From NCBI GenBank assembly GCA_030603695.1, contig JAUVXF010000017.1:1-61439 (forward strand): a stretch of 61,439 nucleotides of DNA, given 5' to 3'. Position numbers and translations under genes: made by a program. The first letter of the stretch is position 1; the number at the start of each line of letters is the position of its first letter. This DNA is from Natronohydrobacter sp. GTDB taxonomy: Bacteria > Pseudomonadota > Alphaproteobacteria > Rhodobacterales > Rhodobacteraceae. This document shows, one piece after another, positions 52,186-61,383 of the stretch. The notes beneath the pieces are model-generated. The model saw nothing but the letters and a program-made list of their open reading frames with translations. It ran no database searches and was not told the origin of the DNA.

Positions 52186-52221
52186 AAAAACCCCGCCCCG
52201 GTGGTCACGCCGGGGCGGGTT
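52186..52221. terminator. Rho-independent terminator
   Basis: AAAACCCCGCCCCGG pairs with CCGGGGCGGGTT across an eight-base loop. It lies between the antiporter gene (plus) and the convergent TAXI permease gene (minus). Confidence 0.85.
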
Positions 52222-52240
52222 GGTGTTACATCAGTGCCGC

Positions 52241-54643
52241 TCAGGCCGTGGCGGCAGGTTTGGCCACAAAGCGCTGATAGGCGAATACCGCGCCCGCCAC
52301 TGCCAGCCCGATCAGATCGGATGTCCAGCCGCCCGCGATCATGGCCAGCGCCGCAATGCCCACAAAGATACGCAGCACAACCCCGATTTGCCCGAATATC
52401 CAGCCCTGCACCGCCGAGGCGAGAAGGTAGATGCCAAGGCTTGCCGTGACAAAGACATGCACAATCTCCAGCGGTTCGCCCTGCATCAGCAGCGCCGAGC
52501 TGTAGAAGAACATGAAGGGCACAACAAAGGCGGCAAGGCCGATCTTGAACGCCTCGACACTGGTTTTCATGGGGTCAGATTGCGCAATTGCCGCGCCCGC
52601 ATAGGCGGCCAGCGCCACAGGCGGCGTGATGGCCGACATTACCGCATAATAGAAGATGAAGAAATGCGCGGTCAGCGGTTCTATCCCCATGCGGATCAGG
52701 CCCGGCGCGATAACAGAGGCTGCAACCGCATAGGCCGCCGTTGTGGGCATGCCCATGCCCAGAATGATCGCGACACACATGGCAAAGAACAGCGCCAGCA
52801 ACTGGCTTTGGCCTGCAATGGCCATCAGCACACCCGACAGGCGCACGCCAATCCCGGTGATGGCGATAATCCCCACAATCACACCCGCCGCAGCACAGAC
52901 GGCCACCAGCTGCAAAGACATCTTGGCCGCAATTTCCAGTGCGAAGGGGATCATGCGGAAATGTTCCACCGCCTTTTCAATCCCGGCAGAGAGGGGCGAA
53001 TTGATGCGCAGTGTCATCACGATACCCGCCACAGAGATGGCGCTTATCACAAGCGAAACGATCAATTGCAGCCCGCTGCCCTCGCCCCAGCCTTGGGAAA
53101 GGATTTGCCCGCCCACAACCAGCGGCATGATGGCCAGAACACACAGCATCAGCCCGATCAGGTGGTTCTTGATCCCATCTTCGCGCCCATCGATCAGCAC
53201 ACGGATATAGCTGACAGCAAAGGCCGCGATCATGGCATATGTGCCCGCCCGGATAACCGAATAGCCCACATATAGCGCGCCGATCAGCATGATGATGGGA
53301 ATGAACAGATAAGCCTGTTTTGCCATCTCGCGGAATTTTGGCAATTGCGACCGTGGCAGGCCCTGCATGCCCTTTTTCAGCGCTTCCTTATCCACCATGA
53401 AATAGACCGACAGGAAATACAGCAGCGCCGGTATGATGGCGGCAATCACGATTTCACGGTATTGGATGCCGGTGATCTCTGCCATGATAAAGGCGCCTGC
53501 CCCCATGATGGGCGGCAAAATCTGCCCGCCAGAGGATGCCGCCGCTTCCACAGAGGCCGCAGTCTGGGGCTTGTAGCCCACTTTCTTCATCAGCGGGATT
53601 GTGAGCGACCCGGTGGACACCACATTCCCCGCCGAGGTGCCGTTGATCATGCCCATCAGGCCAGAGCCGAAAATTGCCACTTTCGCAGGCCCGCCCCGCG
53701 CGCCCCCGGCAGCGGCAAAGGCGAAGTTGATGAAATATTCCCCCACCCGGCTGGCCTGCAAAAAGGCCGCGAATGTGATGAACAGAATGATATAGGTGGA
53801 TGACACGGCCGTTGTCGGGCCAAGCACCCCGATATCGGTATAGATGCGCGCAAAAAACCGCTCTGGCGTATAGCCGCGATGGTTCAGAAAGCCCGGCAGC
53901 CATGGGCCAAGAAAGCCGTAAGCAATGAACACGGCCACAATCACCACCAGCGCCAGCCCTGCAAGGCGGCGTGTCAGTTCCAGAATAAGCACGATCCCGG
54001 CAATGGCGGCATACATATCATTCACATGCGGGAAAACGCCCGCGCGGTTGCGCAGGAATCCGGCATGGGCGATAATGTAAATCCCCACTGTCAGTGCGGC
54101 GACAGCGAGAACGATATCGGCAAGCGCAATGCGCGTGCGGTCTTTGCCGGGAAACAGCCAGCTTGCCAGCAGCGCGCAGGATGTGCCCGCCATCAATGGC
54201 CAGCCGAATGTATATTTCAGTTGGTCAGCCGGGGCGCCTGTGGGAATAAGGTTGCCCGTCATCACGGCCCAGACAATCGTGACCAGCGCCACGCCCACAC
54301 CCAGCGCGCCAAGCCCCACCAGCGCCATTTCGGGCAGGCTGCGGGTGGTTTCGCTCTCGCTGGTTTCGGGGAAAAGCGTGGCGGAAAATAACAAAAAGCC
54401 AATGATCAGCCCGCCTGTTACATGGCTCAGGCGGAAAACCCATGTTTCCAGCGGATAAAGGTTCATCGCGCCAATGTGGAAGGCAGTATATAAGATACAG
54501 GCCAGCGCGATCACAAGCCCCACCTTCCCCGGTGGCACGCGCTGGTTAGACATGACAATCTCGCGGTCAACGCCGTCCGCGATATTGTCAGGAGCTTTGC
54601 CCTCAAGAAGTGGCGTGTCTGACGTGGTGGAAGTTTGCGCCAT
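52241..54643 (-). CDS. TAXI-type TRAP transporter fused permease (DctQM-like)
   Basis: 800 residues with an N-terminal hydrophilic stretch (1-35), a four- to six-helix small-subunit-like part, and a large DctM-like part from about residue 240. Diagnostic segments are GLMGMINGTSAGNVVSTGSLTIPLMKK (split) and SSGGQILPPIMGAGAFIMAE in the first half and ILGMGMPTTAAYAVAAS, AITPPVALAAYAGAAIA in the second. TAXI systems use this single fused membrane protein with a separate binding protein to import organic anions with sodium or protons. It is downstream of the binding-protein gene with a stem-loop in the 89-base gap. Confidence 0.93.
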   Translation of the reverse strand: MAQTSTTSDTPLLEGKAPDNIADGVDREIVMSNQRVPPGKVGLVIALACILYTAFHIGAMNLYPLETWVFRLSHVTGGLIIGFLLFSATLFPETSESETTRSLPEMALVGLGALGVGVALVTIVWAVMTGNLIPTGAPADQLKYTFGWPLMAGTSCALLASWLFPGKDRTRIALADIVLAVAALTVGIYIIAHAGFLRNRAGVFPHVNDMYAAIAGIVLILELTRRLAGLALVVIVAVFIAYGFLGPWLPGFLNHRGYTPERFFARIYTDIGVLGPTTAVSSTYIILFITFAAFLQASRVGEYFINFAFAAAGGARGGPAKVAIFGSGLMGMINGTSAGNVVSTGSLTIPLMKKVGYKPQTAASVEAAASSGGQILPPIMGAGAFIMAEITGIQYREIVIAAIIPALLYFLSVYFMVDKEALKKGMQGLPRSQLPKFREMAKQAYLFIPIIMLIGALYVGYSVIRAGTYAMIAAFAVSYIRVLIDGREDGIKNHLIGLMLCVLAIMPLVVGGQILSQGWGEGSGLQLIVSLVISAISVAGIVMTLRINSPLSAGIEKAVEHFRMIPFALEIAAKMSLQLVAVCAAAGVIVGIIAITGIGVRLSGVLMAIAGQSQLLALFFAMCVAIILGMGMPTTAAYAVAASVIAPGLIRMGIEPLTAHFFIFYYAVMSAITPPVALAAYAGAAIAQSDPMKTSVEAFKIGLAAFVVPFMFFYSSALLMQGEPLEIVHVFVTASLGIYLLASAVQGWIFGQIGVVLRIFVGIAALAMIAGGWTSDLIGLAVAGAVFAYQRFVAKPAATA

Positions 54644-54684
54644 GGCTCTGTCCCTGTTTGTAAAAATAACAAATCCTATTCGAG

Positions 54685-54711
54685 CAAGAGGCCGCGCGGG
54701 GCGGCCTCTTG
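54685..54711 (-). promoter_or_regulatory. Intercistronic stem-loop between TAXI binding protein and permease genes
   Basis: CAAGAGGCCGC (54685-54695) and GCGGCCTCTTG (54701-54711) form a perfect 11-bp stem with a five-base loop. On the minus strand it follows the binding-protein stop by 22 bases. As in other binding-protein operons, it may stabilise the upstream message or partly terminate so that more binding protein than permease is made. Confidence 0.6.
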
Positions 54712-54732
54712 TCGTGATTTTGGCTGTTCAGA

Positions 54733-55707
54733 TTACCCGCGCAATTCGGGGGCAATTTCGTAGCCGTTTTCCAAGAACCAGCGCACCGCGCCGGGGTGGA
54801 AGGGCAGGAAGCTGTTATTGACAAAGTTCTCTGGCAGCGTGGCCGCAGCAGCCGCATGGATTTGAAGCATGCGATCATTGTTTTCCATCACGAGTTTCGT
54901 GATTTCATAGGCCAGGCTTTCGGGCATATCGGCATGGACAACTGCAAAGTTCCACATTGCCACCGAAGGCTGATCTGCGTCCTGAATGGTATAGGTGCCA
55001 CCCGGAATGGTGAAGTTTGACACTTCGGGGAATGCTTCGAGGATCTGTGCGTGTTCTGCATCCGAGAAGGTGAAGGTGCGCACATCGGATTCCGCCGCCA
55101 GCTGCGAGAAGGCGCCAATGGGCAGACCGGCGGCAAAGACAAACGCATCAATCAGCCCGTCTTGCAACTGGCTGGCCGCATCTGCCGCACCTGCGAAAGA
55201 GATATTGGCCTCTACGCCCAGTGCTTCGATGAAGCGCGGCCAGTATGTGCCGGGTGTGCCACCAGCGGGGCCAACGCTGACGCGCTTGCCGGCCAGATCA
55301 GCAACCGAGGTGATGTTCTGGCTGGTAAGGGCGATGCCCTGAAACGGTGTTTCATACATCGGGAACAGCGCGCGCACATCTGTGTGCGGCAGGCCGGGGG
55401 CAAGTTCACTCTCGCCATTCCATGCCTCGAACATCGGCCCCATTGTCACAAGCCCGATGTCATGCTCTTGCATTTGCAGCAACGTGACGTTTTGCACCGG
55501 GCCGCCGGTAACTTCGCCAGTGGAATTGATGCCCAGTTCTTCCGAGATGAAAGAGGCAAGGCCGTTGCCGTAAACGAAATATACACCGCCCTGGCTGGCA
55601 GTGCCAACTGTCAGATCCGATGGCCAGCCGTCACGATCCTGGGCCTGAGCCATGGAAACGGACATGACAGCAGCAGCGGCCAGAGCCGCGAAATTGGTAA
55701 AACGCAT
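54733..55707 (-). CDS. TAXI-family TRAP transporter solute-binding protein
   Basis: 324 residues with a clear signal peptide (1-22, ending SMAQA), so it is periplasmic. LTVGTASQGGVYFVYGNGLASFI (split, about 30-52) is the TAXI hallmark region, followed by STGEVTGGPVQNVTLLQ and GKRVSVGPAGGTPG. It delivers a solute to the fused permease encoded downstream. Related proteins bind glutamate, alpha-ketoglutarate or other anions; the substrate is not predictable here. It is preceded by a 208-base gap that holds a strong palindrome. Confidence 0.93.
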   Translation of the reverse strand: MRFTNFAALAAAAVMSVSMAQAQDRDGWPSDLTVGTASQGGVYFVYGNGLASFISEELGINSTGEVTGGPVQNVTLLQMQEHDIGLVTMGPMFEAWNGESELAPGLPHTDVRALFPMYETPFQGIALTSQNITSVADLAGKRVSVGPAGGTPGTYWPRFIEALGVEANISFAGAADAASQLQDGLIDAFVFAAGLPIGAFSQLAAESDVRTFTFSDAEHAQILEAFPEVSNFTIPGGTYTIQDADQPSVAMWNFAVVHADMPESLAYEITKLVMENNDRMLQIHAAAAATLPENFVNNSFLPFHPGAVRWFLENGYEIAPELRG

Positions 55708-55856
55708 TGGGACCTCCCCTTGGTTTGCGTATGTGCATGTCTGCCAAGCCCCTCCATGAGCAAGGCAGCACGCCAGACAGTCAAGGCGGCGGGGGGCGTG
55801 ATTGCAAGGTAACTTTGTAGAGAATTCTCATCCGTTTGCGCCAACATGGGCTGTGA

Positions 55857-55874
55857 TGTGTAGATTTCTACACA
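55857..55874. promoter_or_regulatory. Perfect palindrome upstream of the TAXI binding-protein gene
   Basis: TGTGTAGA-TT-TCTACACA has 8-bp arms and lies about 150-167 bases upstream of the binding-protein ATG, between it and the response-regulator gene. A second, weaker palindrome (GAGAATTCTC, 55820-55829) is embedded in a TGTAGA-like context nearby. The distance and symmetry suit an upstream activator site for the DctD-like regulator. Binding is inferred. Confidence 0.5.
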
Positions 55875-55915
55875 AACCCGCTATCGTATGTATCGAAATT
55901 AACACATCCTTAGGA

Positions 55916-57259
55916 CTATGCGTTTTCATCGCCCTGAAAATGGGCCTTGTCGATTCGATATTTTACAAGCTTGTCATACAGCGCCTTGCGCGACAGGCCG
56001 AGCGATTCATACACAGGTTTCAGCGCGCCTTTGTGACGGATCAGGGCATCTATCAGTATCTTGCGCTCGTATGCGGCCATTTGGTCGGCCAGCAAAGGCG
56101 TGGCATCGCCCGGATCCGGCGCAAGCGCGGATTGGTCAAGCCCAAGTGCAAAGCGTTCCGCGACATTGCGCAATTCGCGCACATTGCCGGGCCATGTGCC
56201 GCGCGCCAGTTCGGCCAGCAGCGCGGGGCTGGCGCGGCGGGTGGGCAGGCGGTGGCGCGCGCAGGCTTCGGATAGCAGCCGGGTAAACAGCGCGGGAATA
56301 TCTTCCAGCCGTTCAGACAAGGGCGGAACGCGCAGGCTGACAGCATTCAGACGATACAGCAAATCTGCCCGAAAGCGCCCGGCCTCTACCTCTGGTTCCA
56401 GTGCGACACGGCTGGTGGCGATAAAGCGCACATCCAGATCATGCTGGATATTGGAACCCAAAGGCGTGATCACGCGATCTTGCAGCACGCGCAGCAGCTT
56501 TCCCTGCACATCCAGCGGCATGGCCCCGATATCATCCAAGAGGATGGTTCCGCCGCGCGCATGGTCAAACTTGCCCATCCGCGCCCGGATCGCACCGGGA
56601 AAGGCGCCGGCCTCGTGCCCGAACAATTCAGATTCGATCAGCGTTTCGGGCAGGGCGCTACAGGTGATGACAATAAAGGGCCGCTCGGCGCGGGCAGAAA
56701 GATCATGCAGCGCGCGGGCCACTACTTCTTTGCCTGTGCCGGTTTCGCCTATGATCAGCACATCGGCATCAGAGGGGCCAATCGTGCGCATCTGGCGGCG
56801 CAGGGTGATCATGGGGTTGGAACGCCCCACAAGCCTTGCCTCTATGTCATCGGCCTGCCCTGCCACAGCGCGCAGGCGGCGATTGTCCAGCACAAGCTGG
56901 CGATATTCCAGCGCCCGCGCGGCGATAGAGGCAAGCTGCGCGCCTGAAAACGGCTTTTCCACGAAATCATGCGCGCCATCGCGCATGGCCCGCACCGCCA
57001 GCGGCACATCGCCATGCCCGGTGATCAGAATTACAGGGATTTCGCTGTCAATTTCATGGATGCGCGACATCAGGCTTAGGCCATCCATATCGGGCATGCG
57101 GATATCGGTGATCACAACGCCCGCAAACCCCCCTGTAATCCGATCCAGCGCGGCATGGGCATCTGACAGGCCCGTAACGGCCAGCCCCGCCAGATCCAGC
57201 GCCTGTTCGGTCGAGGCGCGCAGATCTGCATCATCATCCACAAGCAGGATATGGGGCAT
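55916..57259 (-). CDS. DctD-like NtrC-family response regulator with altered GAFTGA motif
   Basis: 447 residues from the ATG at 57259. The receiver domain (1-120) has the acidic pocket DDD, phospho-acceptor Asp in ITDIRMPD (about 52) and the Lys in VEKPF. The AAA+ domain (about 140-370) has Walker A GETGTGKE, Walker B GTILLDDIG and GTWPGNVRELRN. The C-terminal Fis-type HTH ends with LGLSRKALYDKLVKY. The loop that touches sigma-54 reads GAFPGA rather than GAFTGA. It is five bases downstream of the sensor kinase gene and upstream of the TAXI genes on the same strand, so it probably controls them. Confidence 0.9.
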   Translation of the reverse strand: MPHILLVDDDADLRASTEQALDLAGLAVTGLSDAHAALDRITGGFAGVVITDIRMPDMDGLSLMSRIHEIDSEIPVILITGHGDVPLAVRAMRDGAHDFVEKPFSGAQLASIAARALEYRQLVLDNRRLRAVAGQADDIEARLVGRSNPMITLRRQMRTIGPSDADVLIIGETGTGKEVVARALHDLSARAERPFIVITCSALPETLIESELFGHEAGAFPGAIRARMGKFDHARGGTILLDDIGAMPLDVQGKLLRVLQDRVITPLGSNIQHDLDVRFIATSRVALEPEVEAGRFRADLLYRLNAVSLRVPPLSERLEDIPALFTRLLSEACARHRLPTRRASPALLAELARGTWPGNVRELRNVAERFALGLDQSALAPDPGDATPLLADQMAAYERKILIDALIRHKGALKPVYESLGLSRKALYDKLVKYRIDKAHFQGDENA

Positions 57260-57264
57260 TGTGT

Positions 57265-59118
57265 TCACTCCGCCGCTGCTGAAAGGCTGTCTGCCGCTTG
57301 CAGCACAAGTGTAAACTCCGCGCCCCCGTCGGGATGGTTGCGCACCATCAATTCCCCCCCGAAATCGCGCAGGATATTGTAAGAGATGGACAGCCCCAGC
57401 CCCAGCCCCAGCCCCTTGCCCACTTCCTTGGTGGAAAAGAACGGATCGAAAATGCGGGCTTGCAAGGCATCGGGCACGCCCGGCCCATGATCGCGCAAGG
57501 TGACGCGCACGCTTGCGCCGCTTTGGGTGGCGCGCAGTTCCAGCCGCTTGTCGGGGCATTCTTCCACGGCATCAATGGCATTGCTGATCAGGTTGACCAG
57601 CACCTGTTGCAGCCGCACTGGCCCGGCGATCACGATGGGGGGCACAGGCCCCATATCCACCGCCAGCGTGACGCCTTGTTTGGCCAGCCGCCAATCCAGC
57701 AATTCTTGCGCCGCAATGACAGAATCGGCCAGCGCCACGGCGCGCAACTGCTGGTTGGGCTTGCGGGCGAAATTGCGCAAATGGCGGCTGATGCGCGTCA
57801 TGCGGTCAATCATGCCGATGATGCGGTCAATATTGCCGCGCGCCTCTGTTATGCGGCCGCGATCCAGCAACACTTGGGCATTTTCGGCATAGTTGCGCGC
57901 CGCGCCAAGGGGTTGGTTGAATTCATGGCTAAGTGCGGCCGACATCTGGCCCAGTGCGGCCAGCTTGCCCGCCTGCACCAATTCGGATTGGGTCTGGCGC
58001 AACTGCGCTTCGGCTGCGCGGCGCTCGCTCACCTCGTCGCGCAAGGCGGCGTTGGCGCTGCGCAATTGTTGCGTGCGTTCCACAACGCGGCGTTCCAGAT
58101 CATCCTTCGCAGCCTGTTGCAGGGCCAGCCGCACCGCCAATTGGCGCCGCCTTTGCCAAAGCACCAGCCCCGCAAGGGCACATATCCCAAGGCCCAAAAG
58201 CGCCATGCCCACAGCGCTTGCGGCCTGCCCCCGCGCTGCGCGGGTGGGCAGCAGCACTTGCACTGTCCATTCTGCATCCGGCATGGCGCTTTGCACCACC
58301 AGATATTCCGAGGCATCCACCGCATTGCCCGGCCCGAACATCAGATCAAACCCGTGCCTGTCTTGCGCGGCGCGGTAATCCAGCACACCCAAACTGGCAT
58401 TGGCATAGCGCCGCGTGGCTTGGGTGCGGTCGCGCTGATCGGGCGTTAGCGGGCCGAAAGAGTGAAACAGCCAATCCGGGCGGTTGGACAGAAAGATAAT
58501 CTGTTCAGGGTCTGTGACCAGAATACGCACCTCTTCCGAGGCCCAGGCCTGTTCGATCTCATCCACATCAATCTTAAGGACAATCACGCCCCGGCGCTGG
58601 CCTGCCACATCTATGGGCGCCCCAAAATAATAGCCGCGCTTGTTGGATGTCGTGCCAAGCGCGAAAAACCGCCCTTCGCCCGTTTCCATCGCATCGAAGA
58701 AATAGGGGCGAAAGGCGAAATTGCCGCCAACAAAGCTGTGCGGCTGGTCGAAATTGGACGCCGCCAGCGTTTCGCCATCGCTATACATGACATAAAGATC
58801 AGACGCGCCCAGCAATTCGGCGGTTTCGCGCAGGTAGAAATTTGCAGCCATGATCAGATCGGAATTGCGCGGCGAGAGCAGAAGCGAACGGATCACGCGC
58901 TCGTCTGCCAGCAGGCCGGGCAACCGCTCGAACCGGGCCAATTGCCCCCGCAGGCTGGATTCGGCCAGATTAAGGGTGTTCTGCCCCCGTTCATGCAGCT
59001 CTGCGAAGGCGCGCGCGCGGGTTTGTTCATGCACGCCCCAGCCCAAGCCCGCCAGCACGGCAAGGCACAGCGCCGCAATGGGCCACAGGCGCAGGGCAGT
59101 GGGGGGCTTGGCTGTCAT
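57265..59118 (-). CDS. DctB-like sensor histidine kinase
   Basis: 617 residues if started at 59118; in-frame ATGs at 59157 and 59184 are alternatives and none has a strong ribosome site. An N-terminal membrane helix (LWPIAALCLAVLAGLGWGV) leads into a periplasmic double-Cache-type domain of about 250 residues (DLYVMYSDGETLAASNFDQPHSF, split), then a second helix. A coiled coil, the HisKA box ALSHEFNQPLGAARN with the phospho-His, and the ATPase boxes NLISNAIDA, DHGPGVP and GKGLGLGLGLS follow. It would sense a periplasmic solute, as DctB senses C4-dicarboxylates, and phosphorylate the DctD-like regulator. Confidence 0.9.
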   Translation of the reverse strand: MTAKPPTALRLWPIAALCLAVLAGLGWGVHEQTRARAFAELHERGQNTLNLAESSLRGQLARFERLPGLLADERVIRSLLLSPRNSDLIMAANFYLRETAELLGASDLYVMYSDGETLAASNFDQPHSFVGGNFAFRPYFFDAMETGEGRFFALGTTSNKRGYYFGAPIDVAGQRRGVIVLKIDVDEIEQAWASEEVRILVTDPEQIIFLSNRPDWLFHSFGPLTPDQRDRTQATRRYANASLGVLDYRAAQDRHGFDLMFGPGNAVDASEYLVVQSAMPDAEWTVQVLLPTRAARGQAASAVGMALLGLGICALAGLVLWQRRRQLAVRLALQQAAKDDLERRVVERTQQLRSANAALRDEVSERRAAEAQLRQTQSELVQAGKLAALGQMSAALSHEFNQPLGAARNYAENAQVLLDRGRITEARGNIDRIIGMIDRMTRISRHLRNFARKPNQQLRAVALADSVIAAQELLDWRLAKQGVTLAVDMGPVPPIVIAGPVRLQQVLVNLISNAIDAVEECPDKRLELRATQSGASVRVTLRDHGPGVPDALQARIFDPFFSTKEVGKGLGLGLGLSISYNILRDFGGELMVRNHPDGGAEFTLVLQAADSLSAAAE

Positions 59119-59223
59119 GCTGGCGCGGTTCTTTCCCGAATCATCTGCGCCCAGCATCCATGATGGCCGGGGATTGCGCAACATCCCCGCGCGACACGGC
59201 GCGCGGGCGGGCCTGTTTCCGGC

Positions 59224-60321
59224 TTAGGCGTTGAACAGGAAGTGCAGAACGTCGCCGTCCTTCACTTCATATGTCTTGCCTTCCACGCGGAATTTTCCGG
59301 CCTCTTTCGCGCCTGCTTCGCCGTTATGGGTGATGTAATCCTCATAGGCCACGGTTTCGGCGCGGATAAAGCCGCGTTCAAAATCGCCATGAATAACGCC
59401 TGCGGCCTGCGGGGCCAATGTGCCCGCCGGGATTGTCCAGGCGCGGGCCTCTTTCGGGCCAACGGTGAAATAGGTTTGCAACCCCAGCAGCGCGTAACCC
59501 GCCCGGATAAGCCGATCCAGCCCCGCTTCTTCCAGCCCCATTTCGGACAGGAACATTTCTGCTTCTTCGGCATCCAGCTGGCTGATTTCTTCCTCTATGC
59601 GGGCCGAAATCACCACATGGGCCGCCCCTTGCGCCGCCGCCATTTCGGCCACACGGGCAGACAGCGTGTTGCCCTTGGCAGAGGCGCTTTCTTCCACATT
59701 GCACACATACAGCACGGGCTTTGCTGTCAGCAGTTGCAACATGCGCCATTGCTTGCGCTCTTCATCAGAGACAGCAACGGTGCGCGCGGGTTTGCCCGCT
59801 TCCAGCTCGGCGAGCGCGCGGCGCAACAGCGCGTCTTGCTCTACCGCGTCCTTCTCTCCGCCGCGAATTTTGCGCGACAGGTTCGCCAGCCGTTTTTCAA
59901 TCGATTCCATATCGGCAATCATCAACTCTGTCTCAATGGTTTCGGCATCGGCGACAGGGTCTATCTTGCCTTCCACATGGGTAACGTCATCATCTTCAAA
60001 GCAGCGCAGCACATGGGCAATGGCATCCACTTCGCGGATATTGGCCAGAAACTGATTGCCCAAGCCCTCGCCCTTGGAGGCCCCGCGCACAAGGCCCGCA
60101 ATATCCACAAATGTCATGCGGGTTGGGATCACTTCGCGCGATTTGGCGATGGCGGCCAGCTTGTGCAGCCGGGCATCGGGCACAGCCACATCCCCCACAT
60201 TGGGTTCAATCGTGCAGAAGGGGAAATTCGCAGCCTGTGCGGCGGCGGTGCGGGTCAGCGCGTTGAACAATGTCGATTTGCCCACATTCGGCAGGCCGAC
60301 AATTCCCATCTTGAAGCCCAT
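59224..60321 (-). CDS. ychF: Redox-responsive ATPase YchF (Obg family)
   Basis: 365 residues from the ATG at 60321, the exact family length; the longer frame runs into the trpA leader. G1 GLPNVGKS (9-16), G3 region FVDIAGLVRGASKGEGLGN and the NxxE-type G4 that gives ATP rather than GTP preference (YVCNVEE) are present. A TGS domain occupies the C-terminus (AWTIPAGTLAPQAAGVIHGDFERGF, split). YchF associates with ribosomes and oxidative-stress control. It is divergent from trpA with about 150 bases between starts. Confidence 0.96.
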   Translation of the reverse strand: MGFKMGIVGLPNVGKSTLFNALTRTAAAQAANFPFCTIEPNVGDVAVPDARLHKLAAIAKSREVIPTRMTFVDIAGLVRGASKGEGLGNQFLANIREVDAIAHVLRCFEDDDVTHVEGKIDPVADAETIETELMIADMESIEKRLANLSRKIRGGEKDAVEQDALLRRALAELEAGKPARTVAVSDEERKQWRMLQLLTAKPVLYVCNVEESASAKGNTLSARVAEMAAAQGAAHVVISARIEEEISQLDAEEAEMFLSEMGLEEAGLDRLIRAGYALLGLQTYFTVGPKEARAWTIPAGTLAPQAAGVIHGDFERGFIRAETVAYEDYITHNGEAGAKEAGKFRVEGKTYEVKDGDVLHFLFNA

Positions 60322-60472
60322 GGCGCACCCTTTCCCATAGCTGGCAGCGCCGCGCTTGTAGGGGCAGGCGCGCCACAAGACAAGAGCGCGGCGCCATGCG
60401 AGCGTGCAAGCATGGTTGATTCCGGCCCGTTTTTCGCACAAACCCGAAAGCGCAACGCAGGGACAGGACACC

Positions 60473-61264
60473 ATGACCAGAATCGACCAGACATTCGCCA
60501 AGCTGAAATCCGAAGGGCGCAAGGCCTTCATCTCTTACATCATGGGGGGCGACCCGGATCTGGAAACCTCGCTGGCCGTGATGATGGGGCTGCCCGAAGC
60601 GGGGGTGGATATTATCGAGCTGGGGGTTCCCTTTACCGACCCCATGGCCGATGGCCCGACCATCCAGCTTGCTGGCCAGCGCGCGCTGGAAGGCGGGCAA
60701 ACGCTGGAAAAGACATTGGACATGGTGCGCCGTTTTCGGGCGGGCAATGACACAACGCCCATTGTGCTGATGGGCTATTACAACCCGATCTATAATCGCG
60801 GGGTGGATCGCTTTCTGGCAGATGCGAAAGCCGCCGGGGTGGATGGGCTGATCGTGGTGGATTTGCCACCAGAGGAAGACAGCGAATTATGCCTGCCCGC
60901 GCAGGCGGCCGGGCTGAATTTCATCCGGCTGGCCACACCCACCACAGATGCGCAGCGCCTGCCCAAGGTGCTGCAAAACACGTCGGGTTTTGTTTATTAT
61001 GTGTCCATCACCGGGATTACGGGGGCTGCCGCCGCCCAAGCGGGCGATGTGGGGCCAGAAGTGGCGCGCATAAAGGCCGCCACGGATTTGCCCGTGATCG
61101 TGGGCTTTGGCATTTCCACCCCGGAAACGGCTGAACAGATTGCCAGCGTGGCCGATGGTTGCGTGGTGGGATCGGCCATTGTGAAGGAAATCGCGGCGGG
61201 CAAGCCTGTGGCAGAGGTGCTGGCCTATGTGCGCGCGCTTGCTGACGGGGCGCATCGCGGCTGA
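60473..61264 (+). CDS. trpA: Tryptophan synthase alpha subunit
   Basis: 263 residues from the ATG at 60473, preceded by GGACAGGACACC. It cleaves indole-3-glycerol phosphate to indole, which is channelled to TrpB. The TIM barrel shows the catalytic Glu in [20 protein letters not shown] (residues about 46-65, E49 and D60-region Asp), [18 protein letters not shown] and GFGISTPE with the phosphate-binding GSAIVK near the end. trpB and trpF are not adjacent in this window. A hairpin follows the stop. Confidence 0.96.
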   Translation: MTRIDQTFAKLKSEGRKAFISYIMGGDPDLETSLAVMMGLPEAGVDIIELGVPFTDPMADGPTIQLAGQRALEGGQTLEKTLDMVRRFRAGNDTTPIVLMGYYNPIYNRGVDRFLADAKAAGVDGLIVVDLPPEEDSELCLPAQAAGLNFIRLATPTTDAQRLPKVLQNTSGFVYYVSITGITGAAAAQAGDVGPEVARIKAATDLPVIVGFGISTPETAEQIASVADGCVVGSAIVKEIAAGKPVAEVLAYVRALADGAHRG

Positions 61265-61266
61265 AA

Positions 61267-61297
61267 ACAGGGGTGCGCGCTGGGCCGCGCACCCTGT
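61267..61297 (+). terminator. GC-rich hairpin after trpA, probable terminator
   Basis: ACAGGGGTGCGCG and CGCGCACCCTGT form a near-perfect stem (one bulged G) directly after the trpA stop. The trailing T-run is weak (CTT), so termination may be partial. Confidence 0.5.
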
Positions 61298-61357
61298 CTT
61301 GGGCGAAGCTGGCCGCATATTGGCCGCCCTGCCGCTGAACCCGTGCTGTTACGCAAA

Positions 61358-61383
61358 GCGCCCTGTCCTTTCGGGCAGGGCGC
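61358..61383 (-). terminator. Hairpin near the right edge, possible terminator of a gene beyond the window
   Basis: GCGCCCTG pairs with CAGGGCGC over a ten-base loop. On the minus strand it is followed by TTT, which suits a leftward gene ending to the right of the window. No coding sequence is recognised from 61384 to 61439. Confidence 0.4.

Noticed and set aside
55760-55775. Sigma-54 promoter (TGGC...TTGC) upstream of the TAXI binding-protein gene
   Set aside because: The GG and GC elements are 11 bases apart instead of the strictly conserved 10, so it is unlikely to work.
59242-60750. 502-codon frame antisense to ychF running into trpA
   Set aside because: Crosses two real genes and has no recognisable protein features.
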